DNA of 11,597 nucleotides from Anaerolineae bacterium (GCA_020848855.1 JADLHH010000220.1:1-11597), one strand, 5' to 3'. Numbered from the stretch's first letter, positions 1 through 7,654 are shown. Translations and numbers: made by a program. The notes: generated from the sequence alone by a model not told the origin.

Positions 1-897
1 CGGATGCCCGTCTCGCGGCGACACGATGATATCCTGCGGCGACCATGCGGCGACTTCGTCGTACAACTTCAGGATGTCCCGCTGTCCACGCGCTTCGAAG
101 ACCTGCGCGACCCGGTCGACATAGGCGATGCTGCGTACCGGGTCCTGCATGTTCGGGAAGATGACGACGATCAGCCGCGCGCCGATGCCATTCACGGTGT
201 CGATGAACGCGTTGATTTCCTGCTCGTGGACGTCCCAGATGGCGAAATTATCGTAGCTGGCATATTCGGCTGCCCAGTAGCCCTGGTCGAAGCCAACCGT
301 GAAGCGCGAGTATATGAAATCTGCCAGCTACGACTCGTGGGTAATCGGCGGCGCGGTATCGGCAGGCTGCACCCCTAGCGTGAGTACGGCGTAGTCGATG
401 TCGTTCAGGAAGTATTGAAGGATGACCACGTCAGGCGTGGGATCGGGCGCACGCTCAAGGGTGTGCTGTTCTTCGGGCGTGGACGCGCCGGGCACGCCCA
501 GGTTGAAGACGGCGTAAGCATCGCCGAGGCGCTGCGCCAGCACGTCGGCGAAGCGATCTGCCGGGTCGACGATGCCCCAGCCTGCCGTGAACGAATCGCC
601 GACGACGGCGATGGTCGTCTTGTCGCGCCAGTCGGCTTCCTGCCACTCGCGGTCACGGAAGCCAGCGCTGTTGGTGTGCCAGTAACGCGCCATCCAGTTG
701 TTCGACGCGAGTCGACCTTCGGGAGCGGCGTAGAGGAATCGAAAATAGGCTTCGCCAACCGCCAGCAGCACCACCAGCGTGCCGAACGACACGAGCGCCC
801 GCTGTCCAATCGCGCGGACTCGCCGCCAGCGCTGCTGGGCAGCCAATCCGGCGAGGGCGGCGAAGCCGGCAGCGATGACGAGCAGCACGCTGATCAC
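1..897 (-). pseudogene. Membrane-anchored SGNH/GDSL hydrolase, interrupted by an in-frame TAG; 3' end off window
   Basis: Translation from a GTG at 897 gives 189 residues and then stops at TAG (328-330). The same frame continues open for 109 more codons to the window edge, and those codons still match the downstream part of the intact paralogue at 894-1871. Before the stop: two hydrophobic segments (about 1-19 and 36-50) separated by a basic loop, then W-x-x-RYW...N-S-x-G-F-R-D, block I GDSF (100-103), NLG (132-134) and the FLNDID motif (163-168). After the stop: HEQEI, the VIFPNM segment and the catalytic R-D-G-H-P. The family is a serine esterase or acyltransferase; the basic loop puts the catalytic domain outside the membrane. 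GTG overlaps the upstream TGA by four bases, so it would be translationally coupled. As read, the product lacks the catalytic Asp/His and should be inactive. A sequencing error remains possible. Confidence 0.85.
328..330 (-). other. Amber codon replacing a conserved tyrosine
   Basis: The codon aligns with Tyr192 of the intact tandem paralogue (S-Y-L-L-D-F there, S-stop-L-A-D-F here). TAC or TAT to TAG needs one base change. TAG ends other genes in this window (at 1874-1876, 5857-5859, 5895-5897 and 7655-7657), so it is an ordinary stop here rather than a recoded codon. Confidence 0.85.
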
Positions 898-1871
898 GGC
901 GCGAAGAAATCCTGATAGAGCAGGTCGCCGACGAGATGGTGGAAAGCGATGCTCGGGTGCGTGTCGCGCGCCGAGACCATGCGATCCTGTGGCGTCCACG
1001 CCGCTGCCTGATCGAACAACTTGAGGATGTCGTAATGCCCGCGCGCCTCGAATACCTGGGCGACGCGATCCACGTAAGGGATGCTGCGCACCGGGTCGAG
1101 CATGTTCGGGAAGATGACGACGATCAACCGGGCGTTGATGCTCTCTACGTAGTCGATGTAGCCTTCGATTTCCTGCTCGTGGACGCTCCATATGCCCACG
1201 TTATCGTAGGCGGCGTAATTCCAGTTCCACCAGTCGCGGTTGAATTCGGGGTCGAGGAAGCGGGCGAGCAGGCGCACGTACAGAAAGTCGAGCAGGTACG
1301 AGCCTTCGACCCAGGCGGGCTTCGGCTTGGGGTCGGGCAGCAAGCCGAGCTTTAGCCCGGCGTAGTCGATGTCGTTCAGGAAATACTGCATGATGACGAC
1401 ATCCGGCTGGAGCGGATAGGCTTTGAGGCGTTCAAGCTGCTCCGGGGTTGCCGTGCCGTAAACACCGAGGTTGATCACCGCCCAATCGTCGCCGAGGTGC
1501 CGCGCCAGCACGTCGGTGAAGCGGTCGGCTGGGTCGTTGATTCCCCAGCCGGCGGCGAATGAGTCGCCGGTGACGATGACGGTCTGTTTGCCCGCCAGAT
1601 CGTCCGGTATCCATTCGCGGTCGCGGTAACCGAGTGAATTCTCGTGCCAGTAGCGCGCCAGCCAGTTGAGCGTAGCCCCCGTGAAAACATTCTCGGATTC
1701 GGCGTAGAAGTAGCGGAAGAATACCTCGCCCGCGCCGACGATCAGCAGCAGGGTGAACCAGGTGATGAGCAAGCCGCGCCCAAAGCTGCGCAGGCGCGGC
1801 GAGCGACGCTGAGCGGCGAGCGCTGCCAGCAGCACCGCCACCGCGCCGAAGCATCCCACCAGATAGGGCAT
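894..1871 (-). CDS. Membrane-anchored extracytoplasmic SGNH/GDSL hydrolase (intact tandem copy)
   Basis: 325 residues. Two N-terminal hydrophobic segments (about 3-20 and 33-48) flank an arginine-rich loop (21-32), which predicts a hairpin anchor with the catalytic domain outside. The SGNH blocks are visible: GDSF at 102-105 (nucleophile Ser104), NLG around 134-136, YFLNDID with Asn166, and D303-x-H305-P as the end of the triad. This D-x-H-P-N/S ending is common in SGNH proteins of polysaccharide loci, which deacylate or acylate glycans; the actual substrate cannot be read from sequence. ATG at 1871 lies two bases after the TAG of the propeller gene, with only a weak ribosome-binding site, so coupling is likely. 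The TGA overlaps the GTG of its interrupted twin. The two copies match almost without gaps over their shared length, which points to a tandem duplication. Confidence 0.88.
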   Translation of the reverse strand: MPYLVGCFGAVAVLLAALAAQRRSPRLRSFGRGLLITWFTLLLIVGAGEVFFRYFYAESENVFTGATLNWLARYWHENSLGYRDREWIPDDLAGKQTVIVTGDSFAAGWGINDPADRFTDVLARHLGDDWAVINLGVYGTATPEQLERLKAYPLQPDVVIMQYFLNDIDYAGLKLGLLPDPKPKPAWVEGSYLLDFLYVRLLARFLDPEFNRDWWNWNYAAYDNVGIWSVHEQEIEGYIDYVESINARLIVVIFPNMLDPVRSIPYVDRVAQVFEARGHYDILKLFDQAAAWTPQDRMVSARDTHPSIAFHHLVGDLLYQDFFAP

Positions 1872-1873
1872 GG

Positions 1874-3055
1874 CTATTCTGCCCGCGCCAGGCGGTAGAT
1901 GCTGCCCTTGTAATCGACGGCGTACAGCTCGCCCTGGTCATCGAGTCCGAACGAGGTGATCGTCCAGCCGGTTTGCATGAAGGGCTGCACGTTCCACCTG
2001 CCCGCCGCCGTGTGGGTCAGCGACCAGATGCGCCCGTTGCAGTAATCGCCGAAGAAGTAGACGCCGTGCAGTTCGGGCATCGATTCGCCGCGATAGACGT
2101 AGCCACCGGAGACCGAGCAGCCGATCAGGTGCGGGTATTCAGCGACCGGCAGGGTCACGTCGGGGATCGGGTCGCGATCCCGGTATGAGTGCATCCCCTC
2201 GTAGTTGAACCAGCCGTAGTTCGCGCCGCCGGGGCTGCCCGCCGCCTGAAAGTCGATCTCTTCGTAATCTGCCTGTCCAACGTCGGCGATATACAGATCG
2301 CCAATGAGCGAGTCGAAACTGATGCGCCAGGGATTGCGCAGCCCGTACGCCCAGATTTCCGGCTTCGCGCCCTCGACGCCAACGAATGGGTTATCCGGCG
2401 GGATGGCGTAGGTGTCGGCGTTCACGTCGATACGCAGCACTTTGCCAAGTAGTAAGGATAAATCCTGCGCGGTGACGCCGGGGTTGTCGCCGAACGAGCC
2501 GCCATCACCGACGCCAATGTAGAGGTAGCCGTCCGGTCCGAACGCCATGCCGCCGCCGTTGTGATCATAGAATAACTGCGGGATGCGCAGCAGTTCGACC
2601 CGGCTGGCTGGATCGGCATGGTCGGGGTCGTCGGGGTTGACGTGGTAGCGGGCGATGATGTTGTCGCCGTTGCGGTCGGTGTGGTTGACGAAGAACAGCC
2701 CGTTTTCGACAAAGTCCGGGTGAAACACCATGCTGAGCAAGCCGCGCTCGGTGTAGCCGCCCTGAAACACGTCGTTTGAGAGCCGATCCCAGACGTCGAG
2801 GAACGGGTCGGTATCGTCGTAGATACCGTCACGGACGATGAAGATGTAGCCGTCCTGTTCGCCGACGAACAGCCGCCCCGAACCATCGCCAGCGCTGGCG
2901 AGAAACACCGGGCTGTTAAAGCCGCTCGCCACCGGAACCCACTGGTACTGGTCGCCGCGTGGCGACGCGGGCGCGGTATCCTGCGCGTGAACTGCCAGCG
3001 ATGCGAACGCCGCCAGCAGGAAGAAGAACCATCGATACTGCCTTAAGCCAAACAC
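1874..3055 (-). CDS. Exported PQQ-dependent sugar dehydrogenase-type beta-propeller
   Basis: 393 residues from a GTG start. A signal peptide (basic 5-8, hydrophobic 9-22, likely cut after V-H-A at 24) sends it out of the cytoplasm. The body has the glucose/sorbosone dehydrogenase fold signature: F-H-P-D-F (111-115), D-H-N-G-G with His165, FGPDGYLYIGVGDGG (172-186), GKVLRIDV (204-211), G-L-R-N-P-W (238-243), ANYGWFNYEG (278-287) and a C-terminal GDYCNGRIW (336-344). In characterised members the HNGG histidine acts as base and the propeller binds PQQ and calcium to oxidise a sugar. Many homologues are uncharacterised and some lack cofactor, so activity is inferred. GTG sits one base after the TAA of the membrane glycosyltransferase-like gene and has a good GGAG seven bases upstream. 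An ATG at 3106 is in frame but would lie inside the upstream gene and weaken the signal peptide. Confidence 0.88.
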   Translation of the reverse strand: MFGLRQYRWFFFLLAAFASLAVHAQDTAPASPRGDQYQWVPVASGFNSPVFLASAGDGSGRLFVGEQDGYIFIVRDGIYDDTDPFLDVWDRLSNDVFQGGYTERGLLSMVFHPDFVENGLFFVNHTDRNGDNIIARYHVNPDDPDHADPASRVELLRIPQLFYDHNGGGMAFGPDGYLYIGVGDGGSFGDNPGVTAQDLSLLLGKVLRIDVNADTYAIPPDNPFVGVEGAKPEIWAYGLRNPWRISFDSLIGDLYIADVGQADYEEIDFQAAGSPGGANYGWFNYEGMHSYRDRDPIPDVTLPVAEYPHLIGCSVSGGYVYRGESMPELHGVYFFGDYCNGRIWSLTHTAAGRWNVQPFMQTGWTITSFGLDDQGELYAVDYKGSIYRLARAE

Positions 3056-3056
3056 G

Positions 3057-5252
3057 TTACTGCTCCGTTTGCTGCGTGAAGCGAATCCAGTCCATGGCGA
3101 CTGCAAGCTGGCGGGTATCCCCGCTCTGCGTCACATCCGCCGGGACGACGACCGCGTCGTAATCCAGCGCAAGTGTAACGCCTTTGCCGCTGCCGATCAC
3201 GTCCGCCGGGGCGAAAAAGGTATACTCGCTCAGTGCGTCGACCGAAACGGTGACCAGGTCGCCCAACGGCTCGCCGTTGACGAGCAGGCGAAGCTGGCGC
3301 GGCGACCAGTACGCCTGTGCCGTGAGGTCGATGGTGTACGCGCCCGGTGGCAGATCGACGTAGACCAGTGTTTGCGGGTACGCGCCCATCCAGCGCAGCG
3401 TCAAGCCGCCGACCGGCTCCGGGTAGTGCCAGCCCCAGCCGATGAACCCCTCGTCGCCGGGCGAGCCGATGTCAAGCGTATAGACGCCGGGGCTGGTTTG
3501 CGGCGGCGTGCGCGGCGGGCAGCCGTCGGGGTGCCAGCTTGTGCGATAGACGACGGCGTCCCCCTCGCCGGTGTAGGGGCACAGCAGGTCGCCGAGCGTA
3601 TTGAAGTAGCCGAGGATTTCCTGTACGGTCGAGCTGTCACGCCCGATCAGGTCGCGGTGGATGACGACGTAGCCGATTCGCCATTCGGGGATGCGCTGGC
3701 GAAGCTGCGCCTTGACGTTCTCCGGCTCCAGTGGGCGGCGCTGACCGAGCCAGCTTAGCATCGGGTCGTCGGTGAGCATGTACCAGTAGTTTTCCAGCGG
3801 CGCGCGCGAGACGAAGCCGTTGATCATGCGCTTGTGGTGAATGATGCCGTACCACTGAAGCTGTGTCGCGCGCGGGTCGCCCAGGATCACATCGCCGGTC
3901 GCAGCGCCGGTTGGCACTTCGAGGATCACCTCGTCGTAGGGTTCGTCGCCGATGGCGTGATAGAAAGCGTAGTCAACCGGCACGTCCTGAAGCGGCGCGC
4001 TTTCGAACAGGCGCACATCGGCGAACAGCAGCAGCAGAATGGCGACCGGCGCGAATATCCGTGCTGCGCCCGCGCGCCGGAAATAGGGCGTCCACGTTTG
4101 CCCGACGAAGATCAGCGCGGCGATGATGAAGATCGGCGCGAGCCGCCAGGGCATCTTGAACATGCCGTTGGTGAGGACATACAGCAGGCGGAAGGGCGGT
4201 AGGGCGATGGTCGTATCGCCGATAACGAGGTTCGGTCCCAGCGCCAGCAGCAGCGGCGGGATCGCCAGCGCTAGCCAGAACCAGCGAATCGGGCGGGCGC
4301 GAAAACGAATGAGCAGCCCGGCGATCAGCGTGACGACCAGAACCCCGATCACGAATGCACCGAGCGACGGCGTTGACCACTCCCACCACGTCGGACTCAT
4401 CGACAGCAGTCGTTCCGGCGGGATGCCGGGGCGATCTTCCACCGAGCCGGGCGCGAGCGTGCCGGTGAAGCGCAGGATGTAGGGCAGGGGACCGAAAAAC
4501 CAAGCCAGCGACAGCGCGACGGCGGCGACGATCACGCCGATGCCGATCAACGGCAGGCGGCGGCGCGCCCGCCAGAGCGTGAGCAGCACGTAAGGCGCGA
4601 GCAGGAATGCGGTGAAAATCGGAAACTGGAGGTCAGTCAGGAGAACGCCCCACAGGGTCGCGCCCTGTATCGCTGCCCAGACGACGGCGCGCCCCACTCG
4701 CCGCGCCTCGACCGCCCGGACGACCTGCCCCCACAACAATAACTGCGCCGGCAGCCAGAACCAGTCCATCAGATTGAGATGCGTGTTGAAGTAGAAATAG
4801 CGCAGGATCGGCGCGACCTGCAGCGCCGCGCCGGCGATGAGCGCCAGCGAAGGCGCGACCCGCTCGCGACGCAGCAGCACGAAAAACAGCCAGCCGTTGA
4901 GCGTGCAGACGACGAAAATGATCGCGTTGACCGCCGTCAGCGTACCGACAAGCGGCTCGATCAGCGCCCAGAACGGATACCAGACCAGCGTCAGCGCGTG
5001 ATAGCCGTAGTTGGTCATGTACGGGAACATGGCGAAATCGCTCTCGTACACGTTCAGCCCCGGCGTGGTGATGGCGTGGCGAACCCACCAGAAATTCCAG
5101 TTATAGTTGAAGAAGTCGTATCCGGCGGTTTTTACGCCGTTGGAGAAGATCAGCGCGTGCAGCGCCAGGAACGCCAATCCCGCGAAGAAGACCAGCGCGG
5201 CGGCGTGCAGGCGAAGCTCTGGTGACCTGAGCGATGTCGAAACGATGCTCAA
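3057..5252 (-). CDS. Large polytopic membrane protein, GT-C/YfhO-like glycosyltransferase candidate
   Basis: 731 residues from a TTG start. About ten hydrophobic segments occupy residues 15-412 (for example 18-38, 103-126, 133-150, 164-180, 238-256, 297-315, 323-340, 371-386, 399-412). The first loop carries an acidic/aromatic patch, YDFFNYNWNFWW (45-56), and Y-E-S-D (69-72). GT-C enzymes use such a loop to transfer a sugar from a polyprenyl-phosphate donor outside the membrane. Residues 413-580 form a soluble region. Residues about 588-725 look like a beta-sandwich (G-W-G-W-H-Y-P-E, then P-P-G-A-Y-T-I-D-L and LLVNGEPLGD), possibly carbohydrate binding. It starts operon B and its TAA is one base from the next start. 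The family call is by architecture; an exact family and substrate are not recognised. A good GAGGG six bases upstream supports TTG. Confidence 0.72.
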   Translation of the reverse strand: MSIVSTSLRSPELRLHAAALVFFAGLAFLALHALIFSNGVKTAGYDFFNYNWNFWWVRHAITTPGLNVYESDFAMFPYMTNYGYHALTLVWYPFWALIEPLVGTLTAVNAIIFVVCTLNGWLFFVLLRRERVAPSLALIAGAALQVAPILRYFYFNTHLNLMDWFWLPAQLLLWGQVVRAVEARRVGRAVVWAAIQGATLWGVLLTDLQFPIFTAFLLAPYVLLTLWRARRRLPLIGIGVIVAAVALSLAWFFGPLPYILRFTGTLAPGSVEDRPGIPPERLLSMSPTWWEWSTPSLGAFVIGVLVVTLIAGLLIRFRARPIRWFWLALAIPPLLLALGPNLVIGDTTIALPPFRLLYVLTNGMFKMPWRLAPIFIIAALIFVGQTWTPYFRRAGAARIFAPVAILLLLFADVRLFESAPLQDVPVDYAFYHAIGDEPYDEVILEVPTGAATGDVILGDPRATQLQWYGIIHHKRMINGFVSRAPLENYWYMLTDDPMLSWLGQRRPLEPENVKAQLRQRIPEWRIGYVVIHRDLIGRDSSTVQEILGYFNTLGDLLCPYTGEGDAVVYRTSWHPDGCPPRTPPQTSPGVYTLDIGSPGDEGFIGWGWHYPEPVGGLTLRWMGAYPQTLVYVDLPPGAYTIDLTAQAYWSPRQLRLLVNGEPLGDLVTVSVDALSEYTFFAPADVIGSGKGVTLALDYDAVVVPADVTQSGDTRQLAVAMDWIRFTQQTEQ
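3063..3066 (-). promoter_or_regulatory. Ribosome-binding site deciding a GTG start
   Basis: GGAG on the minus strand, seven bases before GTG 3055, placed within the last codons of the upstream gene. It favours the GTG over the in-frame ATG at 3106, and the resulting N-terminus is a clean signal peptide. Confidence 0.6.
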
Positions 5253-5258
5253 AGTAGT

Positions 5259-5263
5259 CCCTC
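5259..5263 (-). promoter_or_regulatory. Ribosome-binding site for a TTG start
   Basis: GAGGG on the minus strand, six bases before TTG 5252. No ATG or GTG near this position has a comparable site, so it fixes the start of the membrane protein gene. Confidence 0.55.
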
Positions 5264-5278
5264 GTCAAAACCGCTGAA

Positions 5279-5287
5279 GATATACCA
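5279..5287 (-). promoter_or_regulatory. Candidate extended -10 promoter of operon B
   Basis: TGG-TATATC on the minus strand fits TGn plus a 4/6 match to TATAAT. No convincing -35 is seen 16-18 bases upstream. A start near 5272 would give a leader of about 20 bases containing the GAGGG site. Weak by itself. Confidence 0.3.
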
Positions 5288-5379
5288 CAGCTTCGGCGTT
5301 CCGAGTAGACGAAAACCGGATTCGCTATGGTAAATGCAGTCAATTTTCCGTAAAGTTAAGGTAGATTGACTCTTGAATG

Positions 5380-5385
5380 AAGGGA
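5380..5385 (+). promoter_or_regulatory. Ribosome-binding site deciding ATG 5392
   Basis: AAGGGA six bases before ATG 5392. The in-frame ATG at 5377 has AAGG only at 15 bases upstream, so 5392 is preferred; the five extra residues would otherwise come from the binding site itself. Confidence 0.6.
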
Positions 5386-5391
5386 TTCGCT

Positions 5392-5859
5392 ATGCTGCGC
5401 GTTCATCTGCTCCGCCTGTCGATGCTGCTGCCGCTGGTAGGCGGCATGTTGATTCTGCTGTTCAGCGCGGTTCCGTCGCGCACGGCGTTCGCCTGCCTGC
5501 CGTGCAACTGCCCGGATCACCGCAGTGTCAACTGCTTTGGTCCGTACGCGCTGTACACGCCGACCGAAGAGGATGGCACCTGCGCGATTGACATCTGGAC
5601 GATCCAGTCGGACGGGCAAGGCAAGCGCGCGTTGATGGTCACGACCGATGAACTCGCCGAACTGCCGGATGCCGAAGACATCGACGGCTACATTCAGGTC
5701 GACGACGCGCTGAAGGGGTTTGTCGCGCTCTACAAGCTGCAAACCGACCGCTACCAGATCAACGTCGGACCGGACGGTGAGGGGAAAGTTTATACCATCG
5801 ACTTCATCGGCTGCCCGGCGGACGACGTTCACGAAGGCACGTTCGTCGTCGGTCAGTAG
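5392..5859 (+). CDS. Small exported six-cysteine protein of unknown function
   Basis: 155 residues, family not recognised. An N-terminal signal peptide (basic residues 3-8, hydrophobic 9-27) ends with A-F-A before Cys35. That fits signal peptidase I; a lipobox reading (A-F-A-C) is poor. The mature part has six cysteines, four clustered as C-L-P-C-N-C at 35-40 plus C48, then C64 and C141, an even number that would allow three disulphides outside the cell or a metal-binding cluster. The rest is acidic, with a D-x-D-G-Y-I-Q-V-D-D stretch (96-105) and likely beta strands. It is divergent from operon B and converges on the end of operon A, on the opposite strand to both, so it is probably independently expressed. 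Codon use and GC look like the neighbours. Confidence 0.75.
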   Translation: MLRVHLLRLSMLLPLVGGMLILLFSAVPSRTAFACLPCNCPDHRSVNCFGPYALYTPTEEDGTCAIDIWTIQSDGQGKRALMVTTDELAELPDAEDIDGYIQVDDALKGFVALYKLQTDRYQINVGPDGEGKVYTIDFIGCPADDVHEGTFVVGQ

Positions 5860-5873
5860 GCGATACATTCATC

Positions 5874-5899
5874 GGGGGCGTACGCCGTGCGCCCCTACA
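5874..5899. repeat. GC-rich near-palindromic intergenic element
   Basis: GGGGCG (5875-5880) pairs with CGCCCC (5890-5895), and the inner ACG/CGT can also pair, making a near-perfect palindrome flanked by TGTAGG on the minus strand. The form 'TGTAGGGGCG...CGCCCC' resembles dispersed intergenic palindromes I associate with Chloroflexota and cyanobacterial genomes; that is recollection, and only one copy is present here. The TAG stop of the 5895-6845 epimerase is formed by its left flank. Confidence 0.45.
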
Positions 5900-5906
5900 G
5901 GTTTTT
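5875..5906 (+). terminator. Possible terminator after the six-cysteine gene
   Basis: A six-base-pair GC stem (extendable inward) followed, after TACAG, by GTTTTT at 5901-5906. The spacing before the T-run is longer than ideal, and the T-run lies in the last codons of the convergent epimerase gene. On the minus strand no T-run follows the stem, so it would serve mainly the plus-strand gene. Confidence 0.35.
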
Positions 5907-6845
5907 CGCCCATTCAATCGTCGCCGGCATCCCGGCATCGAGATCGACCTGCGGCTGCCAGCCGAGCAGAGCTTTCGCCAGCGTGATATCCGCCGCCGAG
6001 CGGCGCATATCGCCTGGCTGGGCGGGCTGGTATCTGACCGGGTATGTCTCGCGGGTGTGCCCGAACGCCCGCAGCACGATGTCGCACAGCCGGTTGACGC
6101 TGGTCGTCGCTCCCGTGCCGATATTGATCACCTCCCCGTAACACGCCGGATTGTCAATCGCATCGACCCACGCCCGCGCCACATCGTCGATGTGGACGAA
6201 GTCGCGCGACTGCTCGCCGTCCGAGTGAATGGTGATTGGCTCGCCGCGCAGCACATTGCCGATGAAGATGGCGAATACGCCCTGATAGGCGTTGGTGAGG
6301 CTCTGGCGCTCGCCGTAGACGTTGAACATGCGCAGCGACGTGACATTGAAGTCGAAGCCGAGGTCGCGCCGCCGCGCCGTGACGTGGACGTAGCGCTCGG
6401 CGGCGTACTTGGTGACGGCGTAGTACGATACCGGGTCGGGCGGGGTACTTTCCGGCGTCGGTACGATGTCGGAGTTGCCGTAGATCGTCATCGAGCTGGC
6501 GAAGATCAGGCGTGACACGTGGTAGGCGAGACACTGCTGAAGCACGTTGATCGTGCCGAGCGTGTTGACGCTCAAATCGGCTGCCGGGTCCTGAAACGAC
6601 AGCCGGATCGACGCCTGCCCGGCGATGTGCAGCACGATATCGACGCCCGCTTCGAAGATTGGCGCGAGGTCGGCGGGGCTGCGCACGTCGCCGGCGACGA
6701 ACTGCGCGGCAGAATTGACATTGGCGCGGCTGCCGGTAGTCTCGTTATCCAGCACGACAACACTGAAGCCGCGCGCGATCAGCCGGTCGACGACGTGGCT
6801 GCCGATGAAGCCCGCGCCACCCGTCACGAGAACGCGGCGCGTCAT
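5895..6845 (-). CDS. NAD-dependent epimerase/dehydratase, UDP-glucose 4-epimerase-like extended SDR
   Basis: 316 residues from ATG 6845. Rossmann signature TGGAGFIGSH (8-17), D-x-x-S-P and H-I-A-G-Q-A (73-78), then S117-S118-M-T and the catalytic pair Y142-x-x-x-K146 in YYAVTKYAAERY. N-V-Y-G-E-R-Q (175-181) and the late R-D-F-V-H-I-D-D segment bind the nucleotide-sugar. It would interconvert or dehydrate a nucleotide-activated hexose in the cytoplasm; 4-epimerisation is the best guess, but substrate cannot be fixed. Its ATG overlaps the TGA of the glycosyltransferase gene by four bases, and it is the last gene of operon A. The open frame runs further upstream to 6941, but that part is a shadow of the glycosyltransferase and the SDR family starts at M-T-R-R-V-L-V-T-G-G. 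Confidence 0.9.
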   Translation of the reverse strand: MTRRVLVTGGAGFIGSHVVDRLIARGFSVVVLDNETTGSRANVNSAAQFVAGDVRSPADLAPIFEAGVDIVLHIAGQASIRLSFQDPAADLSVNTLGTINVLQQCLAYHVSRLIFASSMTIYGNSDIVPTPESTPPDPVSYYAVTKYAAERYVHVTARRRDLGFDFNVTSLRMFNVYGERQSLTNAYQGVFAIFIGNVLRGEPITIHSDGEQSRDFVHIDDVARAWVDAIDNPACYGEVINIGTGATTSVNRLCDIVLRAFGHTRETYPVRYQPAQPGDMRRSAADITLAKALLGWQPQVDLDAGMPATIEWAKNL

Positions 6846-7639
6846 TCCGGCTTTTCCATCGGGTTCGGGATCGGCGGTTCTTCCCAGGGAAGGAACACGC
6901 CGTCGTCGGTGCGCCGGGTGTCGCGCTTGACCAGCAGCCATTCAAACCAGACCGTCAGCAGGGTGTAGAGATAGCGGCTGCCCTGCTCTTTGAGCTTGAG
7001 CGCCGATTCGCCGACGGTGCGGTTGCGCCACGAGATCGGGATGACCTTGTACGAGTAGCCGCGTACCATCGCCTTGAGCGGGATTTCGATGGTGAGATTG
7101 AAATGCGGCGAGACGAACGGGCGGCAGCCTTCGATCACGCTGGCGCGGTAGCCCTTGAAGGCGTTGGTGGTGTCGTTGAAGGGCGTGTTGAACATCAGCC
7201 GGATGACGAAATTCGCCAGCCGGTTGACGAACAGCTTGAAGCGCGGGTAGTCGTGAATCTGCGAGCCGCGTATGAAGCGCGAGCCGAAGGCGCAGTCAGC
7301 TTCGTCGCGCAGGATGCGGAAATACTTCACCACGTCCTCCGGCGAATCCGAGCCGTCCGCCATCGTGATGATAACGGCGTCGCCGGTGTAATGATCCAGC
7401 CCGCAGGCGACGGCGCGCCCGTAGCCATTGCGCCCCGTGTTGCGCACGACCCGGATGCGCGGGTCGGCGGCGCTCATATCCATGACAACCTGATACGTCC
7501 GGTCAGTGCTGTTGTCGTCCACCACGAGGATTTCGAAGTCGCGGACATCGTGCCGCCCGAAGGTGTCCCGCAGCGCCGTCACGGTCGGGGTGACGTTGGC
7601 TTCCTCGTTGCGGGCAGGGATGACAACCGAGAGCTTCAT
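6842..7639 (-). CDS. Family 2 glycosyltransferase, dolichol/polyprenyl-phosphate mannose synthase-like
   Basis: 265 residues. Starts directly with the GT-A nucleotide-binding strand (V-V-I-P-A-R-N-E-E, 5-13), then VVDDNSTDRT (39-48) and the metal-binding region MADGSDSPED (93-102), G-S-R-F (119-122), DTTNAFKGYR (156-165) and FNLTIEIPLKAMVRGYSY (180-197), which is the usual acceptor side of this DPM-like subgroup. Such enzymes move a sugar from a nucleotide donor to polyprenyl phosphate or a related lipid at the cytoplasmic membrane face. No C-terminal transmembrane pair is present; only a short hydrophobic/aromatic stretch (224-237) that may touch the membrane. It could supply the lipid-linked sugar for a GT-C type enzyme such as the one in operon B (inference). 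ATG 7639 is 15 bases after the preceding gene. Confidence 0.9.
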   Translation of the reverse strand: MKLSVVIPARNEEANVTPTVTALRDTFGRHDVRDFEILVVDDNSTDRTYQVVMDMSAADPRIRVVRNTGRNGYGRAVACGLDHYTGDAVIITMADGSDSPEDVVKYFRILRDEADCAFGSRFIRGSQIHDYPRFKLFVNRLANFVIRLMFNTPFNDTTNAFKGYRASVIEGCRPFVSPHFNLTIEIPLKAMVRGYSYKVIPISWRNRTVGESALKLKEQGSRYLYTLLTVWFEWLLVKRDTRRTDDGVFLPWEEPPIPNPMEKPE

Positions 7640-7654
7640 GCCGATAGCGGTTCT

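Noticed and set aside
328..330. TAG as a recoded sense codon (pyrrolysine-like readthrough)
   Set aside because: At least four other genes in the window end with TAG at sensible family C-termini, and no readthrough element or Pyl gene is visible. A nonsense change or sequencing error is simpler.
3069..3758. Plus-strand open frame opposite the large membrane protein's C-terminal domain
   Set aside because: Low-complexity Arg/Val/Asp composition, typical of GC-rich antisense reading; the minus-strand protein is continuous across it.
6846..6941. N-terminal extension of the UDP-glucose 4-epimerase-like protein
   Set aside because: The extra residues fall inside the glycosyltransferase gene and have no SDR similarity; ATG 6845 gives the normal SDR start and an ATGA coupling.
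6842..7639. Unusual metal-binding motif (MADGSDSPED rather than D-A-D) as a sign of inactivity in the GT2 enzyme
   Set aside because: This form, together with DTTNAFKGYR and FNLTIEIPLKA, fits a recognisable DPM-like subgroup, so it is probably the normal motif rather than a defect.
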